64,000 nucleotides of DNA. It comes from Anisus vortex (Eukaryota > Mollusca > Gastropoda > Planorbidae). Position 1 is the first letter of the stretch. Every line of letters begins with the position of its first letter. The notes under the pieces were generated by a model that was not told the DNA's origin, made no database searches, and saw only the letters and a program-made list of their open reading frames with translations. The position numbers and the translations under genes are program-made. Of this stretch, positions 41,661 through 53,169 are shown in pieces. The stretch is from the NCBI GenBank assembly GCA_949126835.1, contig OX421503.1, positions 4,923,457 through 4,987,456 on the forward strand, given 5' to 3'.

Positions 41661-41982
41661 CAGGTCTGTATTTAAGATTGTGGGGGCGCTGTTCCCGAAT
41701 TTATGTGGGGGCCCCTCGTGGTCTCGCCCTGCCTTCCACATACCTCAGAAAAGGGCGTTAATTCATGTTACATTCTTTAAAATCATAAATTTTGTATTGC
41801 ACTTGGCTTGGTTGGACTGGAGTGCTTTAAAATTGTAGGGAACTAAATGAATTTAATTTTACATTTTCAACGAAAGCATGGGGATGTCACTCAAACATTT
41901 CTTTTTGGGATGTGTGGGGCCCCTTTTATGTGGGGGCCCCTGTTCCAATGAAACAAGTGGAACATGCCCAAATACGCCACTG
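41661..41982. mobile_element. hAT MITE, 322 bp
   Basis: The left end is CAGGTCTGTATTTAAG and the right end on the minus strand CAGTGGCGTATTTGGGC. Flanks are GCTGCTTT (41653-41660) and GCTGCTAT (41983-41990), a 7/8 target duplication. The interior has repeated TGTGGGGGCCCC-like words. Confidence 0.6.
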
Positions 41983-41999
41983 GCTGCTATACTATATTA

Positions 42000-42080
42000 G
42001 ACTCAAACTACGTATAAACGTTGAACGAAATAATCTGCTTTCTATAATGAGCGTATATAACATGTAATATAAGACAAGGA
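42000..42080 (+). mobile_element. LINE-A tail fragment
   Basis: Degenerate ACTCAAACTACGTATAAACG, GAACGAAATAATCTGC and ATGTAATATAAGACAAGG, in the order of the LINE-A tail. Confidence 0.45.
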
Positions 42081-42308
42081 ACGATACAGTATACAAAGCA
42101 ACGTAAACTATAGCAGCCAGAATAGGCTTTAGTCTGCTACAGATATCACAACTTCAGCAAGTACATAGTATCCAAAACAATTATGACTACATCAACTAGT
42201 GTAGCCTTTTTTCAAGTACAACTATCTCTTCATAAGCCAGCATGTACCCTAGGCCTATAACACTACCTTAGCCTGTACATCTAATGTTAATGATAAATAC
42301 GATTTTTT

Positions 42309-42494
42309 TTTAAATAACGAAGGGATCGGCAACCTACGACACGCGTGCCAGACTTGGCACGCAAGACCTCTACAAAAGCCAATTCAAGTATCTTCTGCAA
42401 GAAATTGAGTGTCATGGTAGGAGTGACTTTTAGGATGTTGGCACACTGAATGAATTAGAAATCCTACTTTGGCACACCATTATCAAAACGTTGC
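42309..42494. mobile_element. Uninterrupted 'GGTCGGCAACC' hAT MITE
   Basis: Runs from AGGGATCGGCAACCTACGAC to CGTTGCCGACCCCTG with the whole interior (GAAATTGAGTGTCATGG, GGCACACTGAATGAATTAGA). It serves as the reference for the interrupted copies. I found no clean target duplication. Confidence 0.65.
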
Positions 42495-42544
42495 CGACCC
42501 CTGTTGTAAATCCTAATAAGACTAGCTCCCTATATGCAAGATTA

Positions 42545-42780
42545 GACTCTATGTAGTTGCACACAGTGGAAATGTTCCAGTCGCTCTACGCATTATAATT
42601 TTTGACCACGTATTATTCTTTCTTGTGTATAAGCCGTCATCGGCCTGAACCCCCGCCCCATATAAGGGTTTTACAACTGCGTGATTTCTAAGCAAGCATA
42701 CGGCCCAGATCTGAGTCACCAGATTGAAATGAGATTTGAATCCCTGCATTAATACACTGAAACAGGGTCGGGATTATAAA
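42545..42780. repeat. Possible SINE-like fragment
   Basis: The minus strand has a GGGATTCAAATCTCATTTCA word that could be a decayed B box. The stretch is unlike its neighbours and has no second copy that I can align with confidence. Confidence 0.25.
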
Positions 42781-43138
42781 CCTTATCGTTCGTAAAAAAA
42801 AGAAAAAAATCGCATTGCTCTACAAGCCAGTGTTTGCATACGTTGAATCTGTGTTGATTTTAACGATTGGTTGTATAAATCCAAATTACATTTAGCGTCT
42901 TTGCAAATAGTTTATAAAGCAACGGTTTAAGAAAAACGTACAAGATATCTGAGTACATAAGCTGAAGATGATATGGTCGAAGAGTTATTGCATTTCTACA
43001 AATACACTAAACATGAAAAATGGATAAACGAGATACTTTGACATTGAAAGGAAAGATACTAGCAAATGTTACATCTCAAAAATGGGTTACAGCTCGAATG
43101 AAATGGAAACAAAATAGCCCAGTATAGAGGGAACTGGA

Positions 43139-43330
43139 GATCGTTCGTAGCCCGAACCCCAGTAGGGTTGTCGGCAGTAAATAATTAAACTGTATTTGAT
43201 GAAGATCTTTTGATCGTATCCCGGACCCCAGTAGGGTTGTCGGCAGTAAGTAATTAAACTGTATTTGATGAAGATCTTTTGATTGTAGCCCGGACCCCAG
43301 TGGAGGGGACGGGCAGTCAGTAAGTAAGTG
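43139..43330. repeat. 69-bp tandem repeat, about 2.8 units
   Basis: Units with AGCCCGGACCCCAGTAGGGT, TGTCGGCAGTAAGTAATTAA and ACTGTATTTGATGAAGATCT. A multiple of 3 in length, so the minus strand stays open through it. Confidence 0.8.
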
Positions 43331-43532
43331 AACTTTTTTATTTTGAGTAATGAAACTTGAAGATGAAGTCCGAACACGTTATAATTAGATTACCGTTTTG
43401 ACATCGTTACTGGTGAGATCTCTTACAAAAGTCTAATACCAGGTGACACATCCAAAACAAACTATGATTTCACAAGAAACGAATCTGATCTACAACAGAA
43501 TAGAAATTGAGCTGACAGTCTTAGTATCTTAC

Positions 43533-43558
43533 CACGCAGCAAGGAAGAATATTAACAT
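43533..43558 (-). CDS. Weak candidate for a signal-peptide start exon
   Basis: On the minus strand an ATG opens the hydrophobic run MLIFFLAA, followed by a good donor (GTG|GTAAGATA). The run is short and ends in phase 2, while the first Ig exon needs phase 1. It would therefore require an additional exon between them. Listed only because no better start was seen between 40258 and 46000. Confidence 0.12.
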
Positions 43559-43884
43559 TTTAGTCAATCCGAAAACTTGTAGGCTCTCCAAGAATCACGG
43601 AGATACCCGAACTGGAAATGTCCTGGACGAACAACCCAACTACAGCGGTAGATCTATATAAATCCATTTAGGTAACAACAACCAATATATAACATAACGT
43701 ATTTCTTTCATTTAGTTTACTACAAACTCTTAGGAAATCCGACCAATCGCTAGAAAAGCTACAACAATTTTTCAAGAAAGATCTTTCTTTAACATTTTTT
43801 CTATCTTTCTCTCTTTCTGAACATTTTTATTGTGATTCCAATCGGTATAAGCATGTATATATATTTATATATATAAATATAATA

Positions 43885-44045
43885 ATAATGGTGATTATTA
43901 TAACGCTACTATCCATGCTATTAAATTTAGCATGCTCGGCGCGCTCTTGGTGTGAATTGCAGTGGCAGTTGTATTGATATCTAAGGCACACAGCCACTAG
44001 CCAAAGAGAAAGGTCTTCAAGCTCTTTCTAAAAGACTCTTTTCTC
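43885..44045 (-). mobile_element. LINE-B 3' end fragment
   Basis: The tail stem (CTATCCATGCTATTAAATTT, AGCATGCTCGGCGCGCTCTT) is followed upstream by AGAGAAAGGTCTTCAAGCTC and TTTCTAAAAGACTCTTTTC. On the minus strand this reads as a LINE C-terminus. Confidence 0.5.
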
Positions 44046-44086
44046 TCATATTCTCTCAGTGTCTGGTGGCAAGATGTCCCATAACT

Positions 44087-44210
<124 letters not shown>

Positions 44211-45079
44211 CCTACAGTATAATAATAAAGTGCAAGGTATGATAAAAAAAAACTTCTTCATTTTCTAAGGTAAACTGAAGCTTAAACACATTTAATTAAT
44301 CCACTAATACTGAGCAGACAAACCTTTAGTTAGAAGAATGAATCCAGACAAACAGATCAATAGCGTCAACATTTACGGATGAATCCAACCGATGAAATGC
44401 ACTTGAAACGTATTTTGCATTGCTAGATATTACTTATATACATAATCATTTCACACAGTGGGTATTCCCCCATATAGGAATAACTTTAGGGGCTTTCCCG
44501 CTCCATGACCGTTTTTTTAAAATATATATGTAAATGGGCTACATTGGATACGACTGTAAAATTTAAATCATTAAGAAACCGCGCCTTTTTACAGAGCTGA
44601 ATTTGTTTTCTTTTCTAGTAAGAACTTCTAACTAAACAATTGTTGAGCGGTAAGCCTAGTGATTTAACTTAATTAATGTAAAGCTGAAAAAACTTCAAAG
44701 GTTATCGAAAAAAAAAGATTGCTTTAGAATAAAAGAATTTGTTCTTTACTTGCAAATGGTAGGTCTCTATATTCTGTTCATATTATTTGTTAATGCTACG
44801 AGTAAATATTCAAGGCTATTGTATGTAAGGTTATTCCACTTTGTTACTACTAGATTATCCCCCTTTGTTACACGTGTTGGTGGACTAAAGGGCTCCCCGC
44901 CCCCAACCTATTTTAGACTGTGTAACTCGAGTGAAAAAGTGAGGTTTAAAACCTGGTGTGAACCTTTTATCTATGGCGCTCACTAACAATGGCGTGGCTA
45001 GATTGGGACGGGGAAATACTGCTATATAGGGTGTGGCCGCCTGGTCCTGCGGTTGTCAGGGCCTTGTGTTGCAATCTGC

Positions 45080-45760
45080 AGTTACGAGTAAGAGATGGAA
45101 GCCATCAGACACGTCATCACGGCTATCGGGACAAGGTTGGAAGTGGTAGCCGGCATTGTCATCTTCACTGATGCGCTTTCAGAACTCCAGGCCACGACGG
45201 CCTGGGGACTTGACCCGAGTGACTCTCTCTGAACGTTCTTGGCTATTCTACGATCTGATCTTAAGGCACAGAGTGAAGGTCACCCTGCAGTGGATCCAGG
45301 GTCATGCAGGATCCCTGTTGATATGGCTCTGTACGAGCCATACTCGATTGAAAGTGCATGTCGCCTTATCAGTAAATGGGAAACGGAGAAGAGGTACAGT
45401 AGCTGGCCTTTGGCAACATCTGTAACAGCCCAATCGAGCCAACTCGTGTTGGAAGCTCCGCAGAGGGGAATCTTCTACGGTAGCCCAGTTCCCGACTGGG
45501 CATTGTCCGATACTAAAGCAGGACTCAAGCCCCAAGAGAATTCGCTTTGTAGAAACTGCAAGGAGGCAGTAGAGACAGTCGACCACGTGCTAGCAAAGTG
45601 CCCCGCCTTGCAGGCCTTTGGAGTGGACGGGGACGGCCAACGGTTTGCGCCGACCCTCTATGGGAGTGTGTCACAGTTGCGTAATACAGCGAAGATCGTT
45701 CTCCGAGCTCTAGGAGAGTATTCTCGGCTCGCATTCTCGTTGAGAAGTGGAGTTTCAAGT
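45080..45760 (+). pseudogene. I/R1-like LINE RNase H and CCHC knuckle, frameshifted
   Basis: Across three frames the plus strand reads VVAGIVIFTDALSELQA (RNase H start), LILRHRVKVTLQWIQGHAG, then CRNCKEAVETVDHVLAKCPA (C-x2-C-x7-H-x4-C) and a tail with RFAPTLYGSVSQLRNTAKIV. At least two frame changes disable it. Same family as 13575-13825 and 24750-25021. Confidence 0.75.
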
Positions 45761-45890
45761 CTGGTCATGCGGTTAGTTCACCGAACTGTCAACAAGACAA
45801 TGCAGCCGACCAATCCCTGCCACTCTGCAGAAGTTTTGGGCCTAGAATCGTACTAATCTTTAATCTAGAACGAACGTCTGTAAACTTATA
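45757..45890 (+). mobile_element. SINE-1a: tRNA-like head with LINE-A tail
   Basis: The head has GTCATGCGGTTAGTTCACCG and AACTGTCAACAAGAC, the body AATCCCTGCCACTCTGCAGA and AGTTTTGGGCCTAGAATCGT, then AATCTAGAACGAACGTCTGT and AAACTTATA. Adjacent to the I/R1-like fragment. Plus-strand counterpart of 23169-23331. Confidence 0.65.
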
Positions 45891-46019
45891 CCCCAAAAGT
45901 ACACATTTAAGCAGGCTGATTAATTATTCTGCATTGGTACACAATAAAAAAATTTCTTCTAGACGCAAACTATAAAAAATTTTTTTAACTTAATTTAGTA
46001 TCAATAGTCAAACCAAATT

Positions 46020-46335
46020 CTTTAACAAGATGGACCGCTTGCTTTGATATTTCTGCTATTTGATAACTTTAAACACTTAGTTTCTGAATTTCCGATCGCA
46101 CTAAGTCTTCTAGACTTCCGGTTTAGTAGTTCGCTATGATTTCGGCTACTCTGTGGAAAATAAAAGATTAAAATCGAAAATTGTATACAGCGGAAACCTT
46201 TAATGCAATCGTAGGAGCGCATAAATCATCCAAGACAGCCTTATTTCTTGCGCACGGAAAGAAAAGAAAGAACTATAAGCTCTAAAAATAGAGTAAGTGG
46301 TCCATCTAATTAAAGTCTTTGATTTATTATCAAGT
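46020..46335 (-). repeat. Diverged duplicated non-coding block, copy 1
   Basis: About 300 bp that recurs at 55685-55985. Shared words are GACCGCTTGCTTTGAT, TTCTGCTATTTGATAACTT, TAGACTTCCGGTTTAGTA and GGAAACCTTTAATGCAATCG, followed by TAGGAGCG. No protein frame is shared. It has no terminal repeats, so a transposon is not indicated. Confidence 0.6.
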
Positions 46336-46499
46336 AATAAGAAAATACAGAATATCTAATATTTTGAAGAAAAAAAATGGCTTGGGTTTGGTTGAGGTTA
46401 GAAAGCGCTTGTGCATCCCTTGCTCGCCTCAAAAGGTCTGCGAGACTGCGAGTGTGTGTGTCTGTGTGTGGTAGGGGTACCTGGGCCTTGCACTTTGTC

Positions 46500-46552
46500 T
46501 CCCCCCCCCCTTTTTAAACTATTTGCCCCCCCCCACCACCACCCCCCCTTTT
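46500..46552. repeat. C-rich tracts (G-quadruplex potential on minus strand)
   Basis: Runs of 10-11, 10 and 7 C within about 55 bases. Confidence 0.55.
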
Positions 46553-47109
46553 CCACATTGCACCTCTTGTTGTTACCACAGTTGTTATTAGTGCATTTTT
46601 TAAGAACTACATTTCCAGTCACGCCGTGCTTGCATTGAGGTGAAAAATTGGGGAGGGCAAGGAGGGAGGGATTTACCTGAGCTATTTTTAAAAAAGTAAA
46701 TCGCCTTGGTTAACCACGATGACCTTGAGATAACATTTCAATAACTTTTGTACCTGAACAATTTCTTGGAATTCGATAATATACGCAGCACACCTACGTC
46801 ATAATATTTTTTGTTCTGCTAGATTTACACTTGTAGAAAAAAAATGTGGATATCTAGAGACTAAAGCACTGAAAAAACAACAACATCGTTGGGGTTTTGA
46901 ATGTTATATAATATATTCAATAAAAAGTTAATAAAAACAATAATAATAATAAGTTATAATATCCAACTGAAAACGTTTCCTGTGTGTTCGGTCAACAAGC
47001 ATAATGCACAATTGCAATGAGAAAATAAACGTGAAAGATTAATAAAATGCATTTAATAAATGTGTACAGTGACAACAATGTTTGGCAAACGAAGCGTTCA
47101 ATGTAGAAT

Positions 47110-47410
47110 TCAAGACATATTAAAGATGCTTAGACACCAGCAGGGGCGAAGCCACAGGGTGTGGGGCTGAGGGGGGAACTAAGCCCCCCCCCCTTCTGAA
47201 TTAAAAAAAAAACTTTTTCCACTGATAAAAAAAATATGCACTAAATTCGCTAAAAATTTGGTAAATCTTTGTCACGCGAAAGTTTAGCCCCCCTGCCCCT
47301 GGAAAAAATTTCTGGCTTCGCCCCTGCACACCAGACGGAAAACCACGGATTAAAGTATGATGCAATGATGTCTTTTTATAGAAGGAGCTTCTATAAAGGT
47401 TAAGATAAGA
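47110..47410 (+). mobile_element. LINE-A tail split by the MITE at 47141-47326
   Basis: After removing the MITE the plus strand reads ATTAAAGATGCTTAGAC, ACCACGGATTAAAGTATGAT, TTTTTATAGAAGGAGCTTCT and GGTTAAGATAAGAAG, the usual LINE-A end. Confidence 0.6.
47141..47326. mobile_element. hAT MITE inserted in a LINE-A tail, 186 bp
   Basis: Inverted ends CAGGGGCGAAGCCA / TGGCTTCGCCCCTG (14 bp, perfect). Flanks are GACACCAG (47133-47140) and CACACCAG (47327-47334), a 7/8 target duplication. The sequence on both sides (TTAAAGATGCTTAGAC and AACCACGGATTAAAGTATGA) rejoins as a LINE-A tail. Confidence 0.75.
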
Positions 47411-47514
47411 AGTATACCAGACTCGCAATTTTCTAACAACTATGCTTGGTCAATAAAAAAAGCAGTCAGTGTAGATTTCAAGTAATTTTAAAAGTGCATT
47501 GACCTCCTGAGAAT

Positions 47515-47940
47515 CTTCATTGGTAGGGTTTTCCTAACGGTTTCTTTTTCCGCCCCGGTTTTTTTTTTCTACTTCTTCTCCGCGACACCCAAACATTCAT
47601 TTTGAACATCATCATATCATCATCAATCCCTTCACAATTGTGGTCAGTGGTTGTTGTGGGTGGGGGGATGAGCGAAAGGACACCACAGCAGTCTACTTTC
47701 TCCACTTTTGCTTATCTTGAGCGGGTGTCAATAGTTGAGTCAACTGCAGCCCTGTCCAATATTTTATGTTTTCGAACCAGCAACTCCACTGACGGCCACT
47801 CCGACATCCACCTTCTACAGTGCCTTGGAGGATTGTTTTCGGCAAGTTATTATGCCGCAACACACGACCGAACCATGTCAGTTTACGCCATTTGATTGTT
47901 GTCATAATGTTTTCTTGAATGCCTACGGTTTTGAACATAG
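47515..47940 (-). pseudogene. LINE C-terminal fragment (WFGRVLRH motif)
   Basis: An 81-codon minus-strand stretch reads IKWRKLTWFGRVLRHNNLPK, TILQGTVEGGCRSGRQ and LLTPAQDKQKWRK. The KxWFGxVxRH...ILxGxVxGxRxRGRQ pattern is the C-terminus of common animal LINE reverse transcriptase ORFs. Further fragments continue downstream to 47515. Confidence 0.7.
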
Positions 47941-48929
47941 TAGCCTCTAATTAACATAATTTATGAGATATTAACACATTAATTTTTTAGACTACTGATG
48001 TCAATACTCAAGTTATGTATACCAAAACTAGGGTACAAATATTACAAAAGTAAACAAAAAATATTACTATTCTAATCTGTCCTTGATTTCGAACTTTTCC
48101 CTTGTGGTCAACAGGTCATTTTGCTTTCATAGCCCGATACATGGTAATAACCTGGATTTATTATAAAATGTTGGTTTATCAACTGGTAGAAACATGTTTA
48201 AATTCAGCGAAAGTGTGTGTGTGTGTCATCTGGAACAACGGTTTCTAGATTGACTGGAAGGTTCACATGACCCAGTTCTATTTTGTTTGACTGAAAGTCG
48301 GCGTGACAACAAAACTGGCTGATGTGTTTTGGTGTGGATTGAGTGTTGATCTTGTATTCAATCTCAAGAGGTTTCCAGTCAACAGCCGATAAGCAGAGCT
48401 GGTTGAAATTATTTAGTTTGTTCTCTGTGTTGTTTCTACTCTCATACTTGGATCAACTGAATCTAGTTGATAAGATCACTTTTAACTCTTTCATGCTCAT
48501 CGGTACTTCTAATCAACTATTCACATTCTACTTCAGTTCTCTTTGAACAATAACTGGTCTTAACCGGGTTAAGGTAGAAATGTTTACTGTGTAGTGCAGG
48601 GGTCGGCAACCTTGGTAACGCGTGCCATACTTGGCACGCATAGCGATTTTCAATGGCACGCGAGAGGTGTTTTTTTTATTGATGTAAAAAACATTTTCCG
48701 GTTTTTTGAGTTGAACTCAATTACAAGGACGGAGTCAAACATCACTTGAACTGTTAGAATACTGGAATGAATTTGCATATATCTTGAATGAAATCAATTT
48801 CAAAACATTTAACTATATGTACTTCCCTTTATAAAAGCATGTATAGATAGTTGGGCCTTTTCAGAAGTACATTGAAGTACTCAAAGCGGAGTGTTCTAAA
48901 CAAGAGAAGACTTTCAAATTCTTGGACTC

Positions 48930-49525
48930 ATTTTTTCAGATGGTCTAAGTACGACCAATCCTACTCTTTCCCAGTGGCTTCCATTGCAGCGCCTGTCGGG
49001 TGATGTCCTGTTGAGATTTTCCTAGGGTGTGCACAATCCATTGCCACTTTCGCCTGGCGATCTGCTGTTCAAGGGGTTCCTAGTTTCTTTGCCGCCACAA
49101 GTCGGTGTTCTTGACCTTTTCTGTCCACCGAATCTTTAGTATGTTGCGACGGCAGCCGTTGACAAAGGTTTGGAGCTTATTGTTCATGGTGTTGGTGACT
49201 CTCCGTGTCGCTGAACCGTAGAGACGCACTGACTTTGTGTTCCTGTTGAAGATTCGTAATTTGTTCTGGACAGACAGGGCTGTTGACCTCCAGACTAGCC
49301 TCAGGGTGATGAAGGCCTGTTTCGCTTTCAATATTCTGGCTTTGATGTCTTCGCCAGAGTTACCTATTGCTGAGACTATGCTGCCCAGGTATGTGAAAGA
49401 GGTGACTTCTTTCAACTCAGTGTCTCCAACCTTGATTGGTTTCTCTTGTTTCTTAAAGAGGGTCATCGTCTCAGTCTTCTCCAAGTTAATCTGCAGTCCG
49501 GCCTTGAATGCTTTTTGAGCCAGGT
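48930..49525 (-). pseudogene. 'Endonuclease-reverse transcriptase' LINE C-terminal fragment
   Basis: A 134-codon minus-strand open stretch reads ELKEVTSFTYLGSIVSAIGN, GEDIKARILKAKQAF, SVQNKLRIFNRNTKSVRLYG, then KLQTFVNGCRRNILKIRWTE and DLWRQRN. After a stop it continues with EQQIARRKWQWIVHTLGKS. YLGSxxS...DIKxRIxKA...RIFNxNxKSVxLYG is the classic thumb/C-terminal region of this LINE type. Truncated at the 5' side near 49525. Confidence 0.85.
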
Positions 49526-49609
49526 TATATGTTTTTTGAAATAGAATTATATTATGTGATTGTTGTAATTATTAATGTAAAGAAGATATACCCCTTAAGC
49601 TTAATTAAA

Positions 49610-50110
49610 TGGACAAACTTTTAATGCGGGAAATGTTTATTTACAATTGTTTAACGTAAATTAATTGTATAGCGCTAATAATCAAATTGTGTAATGAATA
49701 CCATATTTTCTGTATCTATATAAAGAAATAATAATTAGTCAGTAATATTTATATTACATTATTATATTATATTATTATTATATTTGTTATATTACAAAAC
49801 ATAACTTGTTTGGTATCACTTTTTCATCAAATTTAGAAACTTTATTTTAATTAAAGGGAGATAATTAACACATTTTCTTTGCGCTCATATTTCTTATATT
49901 ATTATTATGTTTCTCATTTTTCTTTATAAAAGACTAAATGGCCAACAATTTATAACTTTATAATGTTCAAACTGTAGAAAAATAGTTGAAATTTAAAAAA
50001 AAATATTATATGACTAAAAAACTGTATGCATATTTTTTAAATATTACATTAACTACCCATTTTGTATGATAACTAGGTATCAATTCCTCTCAACGTTAAT
50101 GGTCTGCAAG
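49610..50110 (-). mobile_element. Diverged interior of the 'GGTTCTCAAC' hAT family
   Basis: AAAGGGAGATAATTAACAC, TCTTTATAAAAGACTAAATG, CAACAATTTATAACTTTATA and TTAACTACCCATTTTGTATG are the reverse complement, in order, of segments at 57660-57880 and 27300-27510. The ends with TTCTCAAC are not recognisable. Confidence 0.5.
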
Positions 50111-50691
50111 TATGCTATATAATATTTCGAATACATGTAAAAAGAAGAAGAATGAATGAATTTAAATTTAAAGTTAGAAAACTTTTTGTCTCGTAAATTA
50201 TTTTGTCTTCTATCCCCTTAACTATGTATGTACTGTTCTTCTATCCTCTTTTCTTCATTGCAAAATATATGAGATTGTACATGTAAAATCTAGAATAAAC
50301 ATATTTGGAAAACTATGTCAAATAAACAGAATGAATGGATGTGAAAGTCTAAACCTAACTACAACAACTACATAAATTATCTAAATTTGTTTAAATACTC
50401 TATGTTGTCTTCTATCCTTTAGAATTGTAAAAATTGCAATAAATGTCTTCTATCCTTCCTCTTAATGTACAAATATATGAATGTTATTGTACATGTAAAA
50501 AGTGTCAATAAACATTGTTGGAAACATTCAAGAAAATCACAGTTAAACTGTGAACAAACTATTATAATTAATATGAGCAGTTGCTAAATACTTATCTTGA
50601 CAACTAAATGAGAATATTTACAAAATCGTTACTGTAAATGTGACAGTTTGGTAATAAAATTGTGTATTTGGTATAAATAAGGATGATAATA

Positions 50692-51442
50692 GGGCGTTTG
50701 CAATCACGTGACAAAAAGCACGTGATTTTTGTTTACTTTGTGTAGTGGTGTACAATGGCCGCTGTATTAATAAAGTTTTATATAGGCTCGAGCTTTTTTT
50801 AATTGTTGTTTTGTGTTTTAAATCTTATTAAGATTTAAGCTGTATTAGGCCTATTATCATAGACATAGATTATAGGCGATGTGAGCCTATTAGTGACTTG
50901 ACTAGATATTCACCAACACTATCACTTGGCATCGTAGCTGCCCTACTTAGCCATTTGCCCATTAGCCTAGCCTACGAAACATTAAAAGTGTAGGCCTATA
51001 AAGTGAAATTGAAAGTGTAAATAGGTCTAGCCGGCCCTAGCCTAATCACATTAATCAATTAATCTGCAGTAATTAAATTTAAATTTTAAAATAGGGGAAT
51101 ACATATAATTAATGGTGTACCGAACTATTACAATTATTCTCAATGACATCAATAATATCAATAAAATCAAATCAATTTCAACATTTACCGGTCGGATATG
51201 AAGAGGATAAATTGGGCGTAAAATGTTGAAAATCGTTGGAAAAATTCCATGTCAGGCTTTCTCTTGTACTAAGAAGATGATCTAGTACTGTTTACCTCCT
51301 TATTTTTGAGTAGGATAGCCAATATTCATCTATGAATTTGGCATGATAAAGAACAACTTCACCATAATATTTGTTCCTCAAGTGGCTTCTATTAACAAAT
51401 GACGTCACTAAAAAACTTAAGCTCCGCCTATTGCAACCGCTC
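50692..51442. mobile_element. Candidate MITE with GGGCGTTTGCAAT-like ends and TA flanks
   Basis: The left end is GGGCGTTTGCAATCACGTGA and the right end on the minus strand GAGCGGTTGCAATAGGCGGA; 10 of the first 13 positions agree. TA flanks both ends. About 751 bp without coding capacity. Only one copy in the window. Confidence 0.35.
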
Positions 51443-52274
51443 TATAAAAAACTGGTACTTTAAAAAAATTAAATATAAAACGCATTGCCGATTTTCTCTA
51501 TAGATTCTTTTTGCTTTGGCCTTGGTCTTGCTACGGAGTAAAATAAATAGTCTTATACAAAATAATAAAATAAGTATAATAGAGCAGGTTGACTTGTAGG
51601 CTGCTGGCACGCTGAATGATTTAGAAATCTTAGTTTGGCACACCATTTGTAAAAGGTTGCCGTCCCCTGGTGTAGTGAATGAGTTGTTCTTTATAGGCAA
51701 TGTACAAAAAAGTAAAGAAAAAAATAATTTAAAATGATTTAAATGTAAGTTAAACTCAATAAACCTAACAATATAATTAAATATAAATGCATTTTTATCG
51801 GCAAAAATATATTCTTCGATGTTTTAATGCTTTTCCAAAGGGGTAAATAGGTAAACGGATATTGTATCATTGTGCCCCGAGTCGTCCGTATCAACTTGCC
51901 CCACTACACCACATTGCATTAATTCGACTACATTTAAAAAAAGACGCAAATAACACAATCTTAATATAAATAAAAGTATTCAGGAATCCTTATTTAACCT
52001 GAATAAAAATATGTTAAAATAAAAGTACTTACCGTGTCTGTGAAATCTCTTACGTAATAGTAAGTAAAAATTGTTACAAAATTTCTCAAATTTTATTTTT
52101 CCTTACAGTTTTCTCATTTTTTATACGAGCGAAGCCATTTTTATAGCTAATGTAGGGGAAGTAGAAGGCTATTTCTTGTACTAACTCTTGTGCGCATATG
52201 TAGTATAATAGCTGTACAAAATAATTTGTTTCAATCTGCCCTTGTATCAACTTGCCCCCCTCTCCCCTATTTAA

Positions 52275-52600
52275 TCTAGTATGTTACTAAGGCTCCTACT
52301 ATACAGAAGATTATTGCTTCATACGCCTATTGGTACTTTGAGTCTAGTCTTGGATTTTTTTTTAGTGTTTTAAAATTATGAAATCATGTTATTGTACTAG
52401 CTTTCCTGGTTTATTGAGCTAACCCACCTCACGCCCAGGCGCCACTCGGGAAATATAGGGAACTTATATTATGAGTTTGTTTTTGTATATGGAATAGAAA
52501 TGTGTTATTATCTATAGATCTATGTGTATCTGAGTTTCGTAATTGATTGTTGTTGTGTTTTATTTCTGTTTGTTATGTCAGCTATTATTGTTTACACCCT
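52275..52600 (-). mobile_element. LINE-A 3' end, 5'-truncated
   Basis: AAGGCTCCTACTATACAGAA, GATTATTGCTTCATACGCC, GGAACTTATATTATGAG and CGTAATTGATTGTTGTTGTG follow the LINE-A order. More degraded than the copy at 11640-11945. Confidence 0.6.
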
Positions 52601-53169
52601 CCTTTTCGAAGTAGTCATATCATGTGTTGTCTTGGTTGGGAACCTCCGTGCTAGTGAATGCATTTCCGTGATATTGACATACTTGAGGGAGATAACCGAT
52701 TTAATTTTCTCGAACGTATTTTATTCCAGGGCTGCTTTTCTTGGCCAATGAAACTAATGAATAGTTTGTTGTTGAGCTCAAAAACCAGTGTAAAATTACG
52801 ACTAGATTTCAGGCGTATCGTATTTCTCATGCATGCATAGTCCTAATTTCCTACGGTTTGTGACTAATACTGTTAACAGGGCCGGATTTAGCCTTTGACC
52901 CTGTGAATCGCTAAGCACTAAAAGAACTTTGGTGTCCCTTTGTTTAGGCCTAAGTAATTCAAAGAATAAACTGTGATAAACTATGATATACTAATTTAAT
53001 TATTGCTGTTGTAAAATTACGGTAAACACTATCTTTTGTTGTTTACTTCCAAATTTTGATTTTAAAAGGTTTTCTTAAATGACACTTCTTCAAATTAAAA
53101 ATTGTTTGATAAGAAATTTTTTGTCAATATGTTGACGTTTTTGTGGTTTCTGAATCAGCTTAATTTTTT

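Larger units (their letters stand above)
48597..51669. mobile_element. 3073-bp composite flanked by 8-bp duplications, hAT MITE ends
   Basis: The ends CAGGGGTCGGCAACC / GGTTGCCGTCCCCTG belong to the 'GGTCGGCAACC' hAT family. Perfect target duplications GTGTAGTG lie at 48589-48596 and 51670-51677. Family sequence occupies only about 75 bp at the left and 80 bp at the right. The 2.9 kb between holds a LINE fragment (48930-49525), a diverged minus-strand 'GGTTCTCAAC' hAT interior (about 49610-50110) and a candidate MITE (50692-51442). Confidence 0.65.

Noticed and set aside
52030..52140. Minus-strand TATA-like box (CGTATAAAAAATG) followed by a donor (CACG|GTAAGT) as a possible first exon of the receptor
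   Set aside because: No signal peptide or open frame between them, and TATA-like words are frequent in this DNA.
52879..52960. CAGGGCCGGATTTAGCC as a hAT left end
   Set aside because: Looks like a MITE end but no partner end was located.
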